Positions 1-12,000 of a stretch of DNA of 64,000 nt are shown here, one piece after another. The stretch's first letter is position 1; each line of letters begins with the position of its first letter. The stretch covers positions 248,001 to 312,000 of the forward strand of contig JANHCV010000011.1 of assembly GCA_025594325.1 (NCBI GenBank), given 5' to 3'. Under the pieces are notes generated by a model. That model made no database searches. It was given only the letters and a program-made list of their open reading frames with translations, and was not told where the DNA came from. A program made the position numbers and the translations under genes. This DNA is from Blastocladiella emersonii ATCC 22665 (lineage: Eukaryota > Blastocladiomycota > Blastocladiomycetes > Blastocladiales > Blastocladiaceae).

Positions 1-1
1 C

Positions 2-3000
2 GACGGCACATCGCCGTCGACCATGAACGCGGCCGGGCTGTACGGCTTCTACGGGATCCCGCTCTGCTCGCCGTTCGCGTCCAACCCGAGCCTCAGCAAC
101 AAGAACATGTACCCGACGTTTTTCGTACGTCGTGTCGTGTCGTGGCTGAGGGCGCTTGATTGCGGCCATGGCTGACCTCGCCCGGCCACCGTCTAGCGCA
201 CGCTTCCGAGCATCGAGGTGCTCGCTAAGAGCCTCGTCACGTTCCTCAACAAGATGGACTGGAAGCGCGTCGGCATGTTCTACGACGAGGCCGACCCCGC
301 GACCCTCATGAGTACGCTTCCTCATCACTTTGACGTACGAGAGCGCCCGACCTCACCACGCCGCACCCTCCAGAGTTCCGCTCGGTCCTGTCGGCCGCCA
401 ACTCCATGGGCATCGCGACCACGTTCCAGTCGGTGGCCAAGTCGACGTCCTCGCTGTGCGCGCAGATCCAGCGGTCCGACACGCGGATCCTGCTGGCACA
501 GAGCGACGACTGGGTCGCCGTGTTCCAGGCGCTCGAGACGTGCCAGTTCTTTGACGGCAACCACGTCCTGATCGGGCTTAACAACTTCAACGACACGCTC
601 GCCGCGTACATGACCAAGTCGCCGTTCGCCGCGCTGTACAAGAACTCGAGCAGCCACATTCTCGAGGCCGACCTGCCGCAGCCGGCCTACGGGTACCTCG
701 CCGACGAGTTCCTCGAGACGCTGCCCAAGACCGACTTCCCGTTCAAGGACCTCGACATGACGCTCGACGACGTGAAGCTGAACGCGGCCAACGTCGACCT
801 CGTGATCGGGTGCGCGTACGTGGTCGTGGCCGGGTGGGACAAGCACCGCGTGCACCACACGGAGCACGTCACGCCGGACCTGCTGCCGCTGACCATCAAG
901 CTCGAGGACTTCAATGCGACCATGATCGAGGGCGTGCCGTTCGAGGTGTCGACGACGGGCGACTGGGTCCCCGAGTACTTCATCATCCGCGGCGTCAGCT
1001 ACCTCAACGCGACCTTCCTCGACTTCACCGACTACGCGCAGATCAGCACCGAGAACTGCTCGCTGTCGCAGGTCGAGCCATGGCGGTTCGCGCAGGCGTC
1101 GATCCCCGTCGACGGGCCGCAGCCGACGCTGGCGAACCCGACGTGGGACCAGCCCGTGAGCATCTTCCTGGCGGTGCTCGCGGGGCTCGACGCGCTGTTC
1201 GTGATCGCCATCACGGCGTGGATGCTGCGCACGCCGCCGCACGACATGCCGCGCGAGAACGTGGCGGTGCTCGGCGCCGGGTGCGTGCTGATGCTGCTGG
1301 TGGTCCCGCTGATGCAGGGAATCCCGACCGCGCTCATCTGCACGGTGCGGCCCATCGCCTTCGACGCCGGGTTCGGCCTCGTGCTCAGCGCCGTGTACAG
1401 CTGGCTGTACCACCGGTACCTCGTCTTCGACACGTCGCGCCCGCTGCGCGGCGCATCGCGCGGCCCGCTGTGGTGGGTCATCTTCACGTGCCTGTCGCTC
1501 ATCGCGTTCAAGCAGTGGGCCGAGGAGATCCGCGACCCCGTCGCCGAGATGGTCGGGAACAACAAGTCCGTGTACTACCGGTGCGTGTCGGCGAACCGGT
1601 TCATCGGCGTGCTGGTCCTCACTATCGGCCTATACGCCGGGCTCATCGTGCACGGGCTGTTCATGGCGGCCAAGCTCCGGTTCGACAGCACAGCGTCGCG
1701 CATGGGCGTGCTGCTCATCAACGCGGTGCTCGTGTCGATCAGCATCCCGATCAGCATCATGCTGGTGGTCCCGCTCGTCGCGCAGCTCCGGTCCCTGTAC
1801 ATGGCCTTCACGTCGCCCATCATCGTGTTCGCGCCGTTCCTGTTCCAGGCGACGCGCGCGCTCGCGTTCCGCGTCCGCCACCGCCGGTGGAAGCTGACGA
1901 CCGCCGAGATCAACCGGTTCTACGGTCCCGGCAGCTCGGCGCGCGGCGGCGGCGGCCTGTTCAGCTCAACGTCCTCCGCCGCCGTCGAACCCATGACCAG
2001 CTCCGCGGCGCGCACCGAGAAATCGATCCCGGCGCACCAGGCGCTCATGACGGCGTTCACGGCGGCGGCCCCGCCCAGCGTCCCCGTGCAGCGGCGCACC
2101 GTGCAGCAGTGGTCGGTGCCCTACGCGCTCAAGTGGTCCGGGTTCGGCCTGCTCGGCCGCCGGTCCGTGTACCCGGCGCGCGTCCTGCTCACGCGCAAGA
2201 TCTTGACGATCGAGTGGCGCGACCGCGTCTTCTCCGAACACGTCGCCGGGATCCTGATCCGCCGCCAGCCGCAGCTGCTCGTCGAGTCGCTCGACGACCC
2301 CGCGGGACCGCGCACGCGCGGACGGTCGGGCAGTCTCGGGTCGCTGTTCCGCACCGGTAATCTGTCGTCGTCAGCGTCGCAGGCGCCGACGAGCGTGGCG
2401 GCGGCGGCTGGTCCACGGAGCGCCGCTGCCGCTGACCGGTCGGTCCCCGAACCGCGCACCGCGCGCGCCCGCGCGGGGAGTCTCGGCGCGATCGACGTGC
2501 ACGGCCGCACCCGCCCACGCCCACCGTCCATCCTGACGTCGCGCGCCATGCTGTCGCCGACATCCACGTCGCCGTCGGTCCCCGCGATCCCGGAACACGA
2601 CATCGACGACCTCGACTCGCCGGTTGGCGGCGACGAGGAGTCGGGGCTGCCCGCGGCGACGCACTCGCCGCGGCGGCTGACGACCATGGACGACGACCCG
2701 GGGTGCCTGCGCGTCGAGTCGCTCGACTTCTGCTTCTTCCTGCAGTTTGCGTCGGCCGCCGAGACGCTGACGTTCTGCACGGCGATGAAGGACCGCGGGT
2801 GCGAGGGGTGCGCGATCGCGTGCAACATCGGCGGGCCCGCGGCGCTCGAGAGCAACGCGGGGGTCTCGTCGAGCCCGACGTCGTACACGCCCATCACGCT
2901 CATGTCCGTCGCCGAGGCGACAACGGGCCGTAGTGTGATCGACCAGCAGCGGCGGACCAGCGCCGCGTCCTTGGCGATTGGCCCGCGGCCGTCGGTCGCG

Positions 3001-3045
3001 CGGCGCGGGTCGCGGTCTGTCGCCGACTCGATGCCCGGCGCTTGA
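2..3045 (+). CDS. Class C (GABA-B-like) G-protein-coupled receptor, 5' partial
   Basis: The gene runs in from the left edge. Exons 2-124, 197-311 and 374-3045 join in frame; the introns start GTACGT and GTACGC and end TAG and CAG. The first exons encode the end of lobe 1 of a periplasmic-binding-like ligand domain, with the family hallmark MYPTFFRTLPS across the first junction. The second lobe follows to about 1140. Seven hydrophobic helices lie between about 1150 and 1870, with the TM3-like stretch GFGLVLSAVYSW typical of 7TM_3 receptors. A cytoplasmic tail of about 390 residues follows. It is Ser/Pro-rich but holds two more ordered blocks (about 2110-2300 and 2695-2800) that look like the two halves of a PH-like fold. 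Expected role: plasma-membrane receptor for a small amino-acid-like ligand signalling through heterotrimeric G protein. Ligand and G-protein coupling cannot be read from sequence. Confidence 0.85.
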
Positions 3046-3119
3046 TTGAGTCTCACTACTATCCATAGCACTCTGTACATATCCTCACGAATTCAACTAT
3101 ACACACACAATCCATCAGC

Positions 3120-4386
3120 TCACGACTTGCCCACGACCGCCTCCCGGTCAACGGCCGCAAGCAGGCCCTCCTCGCCGAACAGCAGCTCGGTGCTGGCCGC
3201 GCCGCCCTGGCTGCGGCTGCTCGACGCGCGCGGCAGCGACCGCTTCGGCGGCATCCCGATCGCTGCATTGCCCTTGAGACTCCCGCGGCGCGACGGCGGG
3301 GCGACTGCGAGCGAGCGCGATCCGCGGCGCGAGTTGCTGGCGCGGACCCCACTGCGGCGAGGTTTTGTAGCGGCAGACGTGTCCGCGGGTGTGCGGTCGC
3401 GCAGCACGGCCACGGCGACGACACCGATCGCGACCATGGCAAACAGGATCCCGCCGATGGCGATGGGCGGGAGCTGGTGGACCGGCGTCCCAATGCGCGC
3501 CGCGGTGTCGGTCGTGGTGGGAGGAGGCGAGGCGGCTTCGGCTTCGGCTTCGGCCGCGGCGAGGACGGGGAGCGGGTCCATGGCGACGGGCGCGGGGATG
3601 GACTCCGCGTCCGTGAACGGGGTCGCGGCGGAGCGGCGGGTCAGGCTCGCGGTCGAACGGGCAAACGAGGTCGACGACGTGACGGCGCGCGAGCTCGTCA
3701 TCGCGGTCGCGGGCGGCTTCGACACGGTCGCGGGCGGTTTCGACACGGTAGCCGTCGCTGTCGCCGTCGCCGTGGCCGAAGGACCCAGCGGAGCGACCGC
3801 GACACCCGGCGTGTAGACGACGGCGGGCCCGCCGCTCGAAAACACCTGGGCCCAGTACGTGCAGGTGGCGAGTGCGTTGGTCGGGCACTTTCCGCTGGCG
3901 CGGGCGATGCCGACGTGGGCAAAGTTGCGGTTGAGCAGGTTGGCGAGGTGGCCCGGGCTGTTCTCCCAGCCCGTCAGCGCCGCGGGCGCGTCGACGACGG
4001 ACATGCCGTACAGAATGTTCTCTATATGATCGCAGCGCGTCAGTGCGGATCATGGTCTGACGGGTGCGGGTGTCGTACCGCCAAACGTGAACCAGTTATA
4101 TCCCGTGGCCTTGATCCGTGTCTGCGGCCCGAACCCGGTGCTTCCCGTGTGTGCGAAGAAGGCCTTGCCCGCCATGTCGCGGGCGTGCGCGAGCGCGGCT
4201 GTCGTCAGGTGCGCCTCGAGCTTGACGGCGGGGATGCCCGACTTGGCGCGGCCTAGTCGGATCTAGCACGGTCAGCAAGGCGCCGTGTGCGAGGGGCGGG
4301 GTCGAGCGGATGGACGCACGCGCGTTGGTCAGGTTCAGCGCGAGCCACTGGTGGTCGAGTGGGAGGGTTGCGGATGAGATGGACAT
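3120..4386 (-). CDS. CAP/SCP (PR-1-like) domain protein with C-terminal membrane anchor
   Basis: Exons, in transcript order, are 4386-4320, 4252-4079 and 4021-3120 (380 residues). The junctions restore the CAP signatures: ALNLTNAR joined to AKSGIPAVKLEAHL, and the GENILYG motif exactly at the second junction. The domain ends with a CTYWAQVF-type motif. A Ser/Thr/Ala/Val-rich stalk, one hydrophobic helix (AIGGILFAMVAIGVVAVAVL) and a basic tail of about 90 residues follow. CAP proteins act in extracellular sterol or lipid binding and adhesion. The start at 4386 is the only ATG that leads straight into the domain, and no cleavable signal peptide is visible ahead of it. It is a tandem paralogue of the next gene and shares both intron positions. 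Its 3' end faces the GPCR gene 74 bp away. Confidence 0.8.
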
Positions 4387-4568
4387 GGTGTGTTTCGTGA
4401 CGTCTACATGTACTTGCCTGATGATGGAGGGAGGAAGAGCGGGTTTGAAGGTCGAGGCTCGCGGCCGTCGCGCGGTCGGCGTGGGAGACATTTTTGACCA
4501 GCGAGCGCCTTGGCGCTGACGCTTTGCCTCGCACCACTCACGTCTGTTCAGAAACAAGGAAGATTATA

Positions 4569-5521
4569 TCAAGACGCTGGCACCGACATCTGCGCGCTTG
4601 GCGACGACGGAGACAACGGCTCCGACGCGATCGGCGGCGCCTGCGGTCCCGGGTGAATCTTGCCGCTCACCTTGGCGTCGGCCTTGGCCATGGCCGGCGT
4701 CGCGCGGCCGCCCGCGAGCTTGGTCTGGACCGCGAGCCGGACGCGCTGGATCTTGAGCCCGCCGCGCTCGCGGACGACGAATAGCGTGATGGCCGTGGCG
4801 ATCAGGAGGACGGCCGCGACCGAACCGATCACGATGCCCGCAATGACGCCGCCTGAGAGTCCACCACCGCCCGCGCCGGTTTTCGGTGGTGGCGTGGAAG
4901 TTGGCGTAGAGGAACCCGTTTTAGTCGTTGCCGTAGCGTTCCCGCCCGTCGACGCGCCCGCGGTGCACTGCGGCTGCAGTCCCGACGCGATGATCTGGGT
5001 CCAGTACGTGCACACGGAGCCCGAGTCGGGGCACAGGCCGAGGTACCGCCCGACGCCGTACTGCGCGGCCCAGTCGGCCTTGGCGGCGGCGATCCCGTCG
5101 GTCGTGTTAAGGAACCCCGCGACGGCGGCGGGCGCGTCGAGGTCGTCCTGCGCATACGAAACCTGCTCTACACGGGGACAGCGTGAGCGATTAAAATGGC
5201 CGTAGTTCGTGGGGGCGGGCATACCGGACCACTGGGTGACGAGGAAGCCCGTGTCCATGATCCGGTCGAGCGGAGAGCTCCCGCTGAAGCCCGAGTGGCT
5301 GAGGAACCGGTTCAGCGCCATGTCGGTGGCGTGGAACAGCGCAGCCTGAGCGAGCCTTGGCTCGAGGCAGAGCGGCGCGCGCCCGCTTGCGTTGCGGTCT
5401 GGTGAGAGGGCGGAGATGGGTGAGCTGAGGGCGGATCCAAGGAAAAGCATAACATCAGCATACATTCATTTGTGAGGTTTAGCGCTCGCAGCTGGTAGTC
5501 GGCAAAGGTAGTTTGATTCAT
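4569..5521 (-). CDS. CAP/SCP domain protein with C-terminal membrane anchor, second tandem copy
   Basis: Exons are 5521-5464, 5398-5225 and 5167-4569 (276 residues). The start gives MNQTTFADYQLRALNLTNE, parallel to the neighbouring copy, followed by NASGRAPLCLEPRLAQAA and HATDMALNRFLSHSG, the first CAP helices. The last CAP motif is VCTYWTQIIASG. A Thr/Pro/Gly stalk, one transmembrane helix (VIAGIVIGSVAAVLLIATAI) and a basic then Ser/Pro-rich tail follow. The second intron is 57 nt with no in-frame stop, so it could be mistaken for coding sequence; splicing it out aligns the protein with its paralogue (WSEQVSYAQDDLDAPAA). There is no signal peptide. The two copies are clearly diverged, so the duplication is not recent. 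Confidence 0.8.
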
Positions 5522-5816
5522 GGCTGTGATCAAGTGCTGATCAGTGCAGGGACAAGTGAGCAGAGACAGTGCCCTCAAGGCCAGCTTCCTGTTCCGGTGT
5601 CCAAGGCTCCGCCTTGAATGTAGCAAAGTGTCTCCCTCGCGGCCATGGACGCGTTGCGCCGCAGCGTGACCGGTGCCGTTCGTTCGGGTGATCGACCACC
5701 CCTGGATCGACGCAAGCCACCCGCAAGGGACTTGGGCCGAGTGGAGCCCCGCACCGCGTCCTCGCTCTCCCCGCGCGCCCGACTTCCATGTATCATACCC
5801 CAACGACGTAGCCGTC

Positions 5817-7058
5817 ATGTTGCAAAAGCGCTTCCGGAACCTGCTCCTCGTGCTGGCCGCCGTCTCGACGCTGCTCGGCCTCGCGCTGTGTACGGTGGAT
5901 CACGGCCTCCGCTCGCGGCCACGGTGAACTGACCGCTCTTCTCGCCCTTAGTCTTGAGCGGGTCCATCAGCTTGTCGCCGCTCCTGCAGAACCCGGAGCT
6001 GCTTGTCGAGGATCTGGACGGCACCGTGTACGCCCCATCCCTCGTGCGTGGCCTCGAACGTCGCACTCACGGCGATCCCTCTTTCTAGCGCCGTCGTGCC
6101 GCCACCAAAACAGCATCCCGCAACGACGAACAGCACCGTTGTGCCCGCTGAGACCGCCAGCAACACCACCACCGCCGCGGTGGCCACACCCGCCGCGGCG
6201 TCCCCGCTCGCCGTGGCGCGCGAGGCGCTCGAGATGTGGCAGTCCGGGTTCAGCGCGCGGACCGACTGGTCGATGCCGCTGCCTAGCCTGATCCACCTGA
6301 CGTGGAAGACGCGCGACTCTTTGCCTTCGCTTGGCGAGGAGTGTCTCGCGAAATGGCGCGCGCTGAACCCGGACCACACGGTGCTGCTGTGGACCGACTA
6401 CGACGCGCTGTCGCTGGTGCGCGGCTACTTCCCGCACCTGACGCCGCTGTACCGTGCGCTGCCGCGCGGCGTGATGCGCGCCGACCTGTTCCGGTACCTG
6501 GTGCTCGCGACCTTCGGCGGCGTGTACGCGGACATCGACGTGTGTCCGCTGAAACCCGTGTCGGCGTGGATCCCGCGCGAGCACGCGGCGGAAACCGCGC
6601 TCGTCGTCGGCGTCGAGAGCGACACGGACCGGCCCGACTGGGCGCTGTGGTACTCGCGCCAGCTGCAGCTGTGCCAGTGGACGATCGCCGCGGTCCCGGG
6701 CCACGCGGTGCTTGCGGGTGTCGTTGCCGAAAGCACGCGCCGGCTGCGCGCGAAATGGGACGCGGGGCGACACGGGTGGCCCGCGGACACGCCCGACAAG
6801 ATCATCGAGCTCACGGGGCCCGCCGTGTTCACGGATGTGGCGCTCGCGTACATGGCCCGGTTCGGCGATACCTCGTTCGCCGCGCTCCACAACTTGCCCG
6901 GACCGCGCAGGTTCGGCGACGTGCTGCTCAACACCATCACCGCCTTCTCGCCCGGCGTCGGCCATATGAACGCCGGCGAGCCGTCGGACCCGCGGGCGCT
7001 CGCGCAGCACATGTTCTTGGGGAGCTGGAAGAAGGAGGCAGCGGCGGCGTCGACTTGA
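5817..7058 (+). CDS. OCH1-like glycosyltransferase (GT32 family), type II membrane protein
   Basis: Exons 5817-5889, 5952-6027 and 6089-7058 give 372 residues. The first exon supplies a short basic N terminus and a signal-anchor helix (NLLLVLAAVSTLLGLAL) for Golgi retention, and a Thr/Ala-rich stem follows. The catalytic domain has the opening IHLTWKTRDSLP, then RADLFRYLVLATFGGVYADIDV, which contains the DXD-type metal and sugar-nucleotide site (DID) typical of Och1, Hoc1 and other GT32 enzymes. The expected reaction is transfer of a hexose, probably mannose, from a nucleotide sugar to a glycan in the Golgi. Upstream in-frame ATGs exist, but 5817 places the membrane helix directly after a basic start. 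The gene ends 54 bp from the convergent EIPR1 gene. Confidence 0.88.
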
Positions 7059-7112
7059 CGACACTCAGTTTTGGGGATGGGATATCATTTAGATTCAAAT
7101 TTTGGACGAACG

Positions 7113-8514
7113 TCACAACCCCATGATCTTGTACTTGATCGCGCTCGGCACCGTGTGCACGACGATGCGCCCGTCGTAGCTCGACGTGCAGAACACCCAC
7201 GGGTCCGCGGCGCTCCACGCGAGCCCGTACACCGAGTCCTCGTGGTGGTCGAGCGACAGGACGGGCCCGTCCGCGAGGACCGCATCCCCACCACTGCGGC
7301 CCGACGCCGGGCTCGCCGCGCCGCCCTCGTCGTCCGTATCCGACGCGGCCCCACCACCGCTCCCACCGCCCCCGCCCGTCATGGCGAGCGGCTGCGACGA
7401 GATACTCGAGATCGAGTTGACGGCAACCGAGTGGTCGGTGCTCGCCGACAGGACGAGCTGGTCGTGGAACCGGTTATACTGCGCGCGCGTGGTCCAGTGC
7501 GAGTGCGCGCCGGGCAGCGTCAGCAGCGGCACCGCGCCGTTGCGCAGGTCCCAGAACCGCACGCTCCCGTCGTCGCCGCCCGTGCACACCTGGTACGGCT
7601 TGTTGGGGTTGAAGTCGACGCTGCGCAGCGGCGTTGCCCCGCCGTGTAGGTCGGCGTGTGTTGCGACGAGGGACGCGGACCGGAGATCGGCGAGGGATAG
7701 CGCGGAGCCGTGCGTCACGGCGAGCGTCGGGCCGACCGAGTGCGGGTTCCAGCACGCGGCGTGGATCGGCGCCGCGAGCGGGTCCGACGACACGGCGATC
7801 GAGGCGCCCATGACCGCCGTCGACAGGCCCTCGGATAGCGAGTAGATGGCCAGCTGCGATGTGTCGCGGCCGACGACCTTGGACGTCGAGCCTGCCGGGT
7901 TGAAGAGTACCCTACGGGGTCGAGCAAGTCAGCGGTGTGATGGGCGGATGGTGGCAGCGATGCGTACTCGCAGATCCCCGTCTTGGAAAACTTGTCCTCG
8001 AGGTTGACGAGCGGTTCGAGGTCGAGGTTCACGGCGCCGTTCTGCCCAGCCACGTTCTCGAGCACCGCGTCATCGAGCCGCCACAGCGTCGACCGCATCC
8101 GATGGCTGCGCTCGCCCACTACCCTTTCGCGTCAGTACCCGCGCAAGATGCACACAGACGCGAGCGCCGTACCAACATTATAGCTCGTCGCGACAATATT
8201 CCTTGCGTCGGGCGCGGCACACGACGCGATCGCATGAATCTCCTGCGGGTGGCGGAACACGACGTGGGCGAGCGCGGCGCGGTCCTCGAGGTACTCGACG
8301 ACGTGCAGCTCGTTGTCGGCGGCGCTCGCGAGCCCGAGCGTGCCGATCAGGAAGATGTTGCGCTCGGATTCGCCCGCGAGCGCGGCGAGCGCGCGGGTCT
8401 ACTTGAGCGTGGCAGGGTAAGGGGCGGTGGTTGGTGGCAAGAGGGGGCGGCCCGGCCTCAACTCACCTGGTTCCGCAGACCGTAGACGCAGGTCCGGTCC
8501 GTCGCGTCAGCCAT
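7113..8514 (-). CDS. EIPR1: EIPR1/TSSC1-type WD40 protein (EARP/GARP-interacting)
   Basis: Exons 8514-8467, 8398-8173, 8118-7968 and 7911-7113 give 407 residues. The N terminus MADATDRTCVYGLRNQTRAL matches the EIPR1 start (…YGLEFQARAL). Diagnostic WD blocks follow: SVDFNPNKPYQVCTGGDDGS, AHSHWTTRAQYNRFHDQLVL, SISSISSQ, and the C-terminal EDSVYGLAWSAADPWVFCTS with SYDGR. In animals this protein binds the EARP/GARP tethering complexes and supports endosome-to-Golgi and endosomal recycling traffic. The first intron has a classical GTGAGT donor; the other two use GTACGG and GTACGC. A Gly/Ser/Asp-rich loop of about 35 residues is inserted between the last two repeats. Confidence 0.88.
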
Positions 8515-9082
8515 GATGCATGGAGTGTGCGAGCGTTTTCGTTTCGTTGAGGTCGGCGAGGCGCGGACCGCGAGACTTCGAAGTCGAGGCGAGGTGGCGT
8601 TCGCTTGAGCGACGCGTCGACCAACCGCCGCTCGCGTGATATCGCGACGCGTCTCACCGCGGGTGCTCGCTCGCGGGACACGTTCTGCGCAGGGTGGTTT
8701 TGCACGTTGTATTCGATTAAACACAAGGGAGGGAAGGAGGCAAGAGAGCAAGGCGGCAACGGGAGGGAGAGTTGGGGCCGCGGCAGCAGCAGCAAAACGT
8801 CTTCGGCGGAGGGTGGGAATGCGAGCGGGAGCGGGAGCGGCGGGCGGTCCATGGTTGGTTTGGGGGGAGAGAAATGTACAGCGTGGTGGGTACGGCGATG
8901 ATGATGGTGATGGTGACGACGGGAGAGAGCATGGTACAGGCCAGCAACGGGAGGAAGGGGACGGAGTAACCGATAGCGGGAGCGAGGACGTGTAGGGTGG
9001 GTCGGGGGTGGGGGGCATCACGGAGCTGGTCTAGTGTAAAAAGGGTTTGGGAACGAGCGGAACGAGAAAGGATGACGAGAGA
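8515..9082. other. Intergenic region, strongly purine/pyrimidine-biased
   Basis: This stretch lies upstream of EIPR1 and downstream of the polyQ gene, both on the minus strand. From about 8715 to 8990 the plus strand is almost entirely G and A with scattered C. Read along the transcribed direction of EIPR1 it is a long CT-rich tract, a common feature of fungal core promoters. Open frames here are compositional artefacts. No RNA gene was recognised. Confidence 0.5.
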
Positions 9083-12000
9083 TCAAGAGGAAGACGTCGA
9101 CGAGTTCTCAGCCGGCGCCGCTGCAAACGTGCTGTCGGGCGTGCCCGCGTGCGACGTGGCGGCGGCGCCGGGCAGGCTCGACGCGTCGGACACGGGGAAC
9201 GAGATGGTGGGCTGTACAGGCGCAGGCGAGCTGGTTGCCGGAACCAGGGCTGGGACGTGCGCCATGGCGGTCGGGTCGACGGCGGGCGCGCCGAGCATGC
9301 TCGGAGCGGCGGGCAGGAGCGGGACCGGTGCGTCAGCGAGCGCGGGCTGGGCCGAGGGCGAGGCCGCAATCTGCGCCGCGGGCTGCATCGCAATGCCCGA
9401 AGGCGCGACGTGGGCCATGGACGGCGGCGCGACCGCGGGCGGCATGGAGACGGCGAGCTGCGCGGCGTTCATGATGGCGTGCTGCTGCTCCAGTTGCTGC
9501 TGTTGCTGCTGGTGGTGCAGGTCGAGGTGCGCCTCGAGCCCGGCCATGGTGAGCTGGATGAGCGGCTGCTGCTGCTGCGGCTGTGGCTGTGGGGGCGGCG
9601 GCGCATGCTGGGCCGGCGGCGGCCGCGGGAGGATCGGCTGGAACTGCTGCTCCTGCTGTTGCGGCGGGGGCGGCATCGGCGGTTGCGGGAGCTGCTGCTG
9701 CATCATCATCGACTGCTGCTGCGGCGGGTGCATCACCATCCCCATGTTCGACGGGAGCATCGGCGCGGTGGCCATCTGCATCGCCGCCGACTGGTTCATG
9801 AGCTGCTGCACCGCGAGGAACTGCTGCTGCTGTTGCGCCTGCTGCTGCTGTGCGACAGCCGCGTTCGCGAGCGCGAGATCCGCCGCCGTGTACGAAACAG
9901 GGAGCGGGGCAGGCGCGGGCTCGCACGTCGGCGGGAGCGGGTGCATCATCGGGCTCGGCTGCATGCCCGACGCCGCGGCGGCGGCCATGGCGGCGAAAGC
10001 CGCGGGCGACTGCGGGGCGAGGGCGCCGAGCGGCGAGGCCATGAGCGCAGCGGTCACGGGGTCGACGGCGGCAGCGGCGCCGCCGGGCATGAGGTGCTGG
10101 TGGTGTGGGCCGAGCGCGGGCGGCGTCGACTCGTTGGACGGAGGGTTCGATCCGTCGTACGCCGAGGGTGGCGCCGAGTGCATGGCGGCGGGCGCGACGG
10201 TGGTCTGCTGCACGGGCGATTGCTGTTGCTGCTGGGCCATGAGGTCCGAGAGTGTCGGCTGCATCTGCGGCTGCTGCTGCTGCTGGATCACGGCGCCCGC
10301 GTTCGCAGCGGCCGTGACCTGCTGGAACAGGTTGAGTGAGACCTGGTCGATCTGCGCCTGCTGCTGGACCGGCATCGGCGGCGGCGGTGCGAGCCCGAGC
10401 TGCTGCTGGGTCGGCATCGGCGCGAGCCCGAGCTGCTGCTGCTGGTGCTGGATGACCTGCTGCTGGCGCATCTGCTGGATCTGCATCTGCTGGACGACCT
10501 GCTGCTGCGCGAGCTGGAGCTGCGCGACCTGCATGCGGTACTGGTGCTCGGCCGCCGCGGCAGCCGCCGCCACGAGCGTCGCGGGGGACGGGTTGTTGTT
10601 GGCGGCAGCAGCGGCGGCGTCGTGCTCGACCTTGACGACCGCGATCCCGCCGGCAGCGCCGCCCTGGTTCGGGTGTCCCTCGGGCTTGGGCGCGATAGGG
10701 ACGACGTCGTGGGACGCCGCCGGCGAGTTGTCGCGGGTGAAGGTGCGCCCGGCGGGGTCGGTCGGCGGGTCGGGCGCTGCGCGGGAGCCCGTCTCCTCGT
10801 CATCGTCCTCGTCGTCGTCGGCGGCCTCGTCGTCGGTGCCGGTGGGCTTGGGCGCGGCAACGGCGGCGGCAGCAGCGGCGCGGCGGCGCTTGTTGTTGCG
10901 TCCGCGGTTCTTGCGGGCGTCGTCCATCATGGTCTTGACGATGTACGACATGGCCCAGGTGACCTGCGACCCGTGCTTGCCGGCGCTGGCCTTTTCGAGT
11001 TTCGGGAACAGGCGCGCGGCCGAGAGCTGGATCACGGCGAGGGTGCGCTCGTCCTCGGCCAGCGTGAAGTCCTCGTCGAGGTAGCTCGCGGCGATGCGCT
11101 TGATGGTCGTCTACGAACGCGAGCGAGCGGGAGGAGCGTCAGACTGGTTCTGGGACACGATGAAGCGAAGTGCAAGTACCATGGCGAGCGACGTCTTGTT
11201 GCGCGGCGTAGGCAGCCCGTCATGCAGCCCGATGATCTCGACAAACTCAGTCCGCGTCTTGATCCGGCGGAGGGGCGGGATCACGCCGCGCTGCTCCTCG
11301 GGGAGGCGGAGGGGCAGGTTGACGGCGTACTGCTCGGGGAGCGGCTCGACGAGGTACGTGAGGAGGAGTTCCATGGGCACGGGTTTCGCGCCGGCGCCGA
11401 CGTAGAGGTCGGGGAACGCCTGGCGCGCGACGAGGTCGCTGACGGCGTTGCGCACGCGGACCATGGCGTGCAGGTCCGCGGGGTCGGCGGCGTCGGCCCA
11501 GTCCTGGTCGATCAGCTGGTCGGCGAGCAGGACGTCGAGGTAGGCGCGATGGTGCGGGTCGAGCGCCGCGAGCGCGTCCTCGAGATCCGGGTCCGCGGCG
11601 CGGATCTCGGCCAGGCGCTCCTCGATGAGCTCCTCGCGCGATTTCGGGGGCGGTTCGACGGGGTCCGAGGAACCCGGAGCAGACGTCGAGACCGGGGCGA
11701 TCGGGCGAGCATCGACCGCGGCCGATGGAGGGTGCTGCTGCTGCTGTTGCGGCTGCAGGGTCGGCACGGGAACCGGCGCCGGAGCCAAGGGTGCCGCGGC
11801 GAGCGCCGACGCAGCGGCGGCCGAGGGGCTCACGGCGAGCGCAGCGTGGTGGCGCATGGGCGATTCGAGCGGCGTGAGGAACTGCTGCTGCTGCTGCTGG
11901 GTGTGCACGGCCGCGAGATCATGGTGATGCGGCTGGAACTGCTGCTGGTGCTGCTGCTGTGCGGCCGGGACCGCGACCATGCCGGGCTGCACCGTGGTCT

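Noticed and set aside
325-1413. Long minus-strand frame opposite the GPCR
   Set aside because: It is rich in Arg, His and Glu, as expected for the complement of GC-rich coding DNA, and has no recognisable domain. The plus strand encodes a clear receptor.
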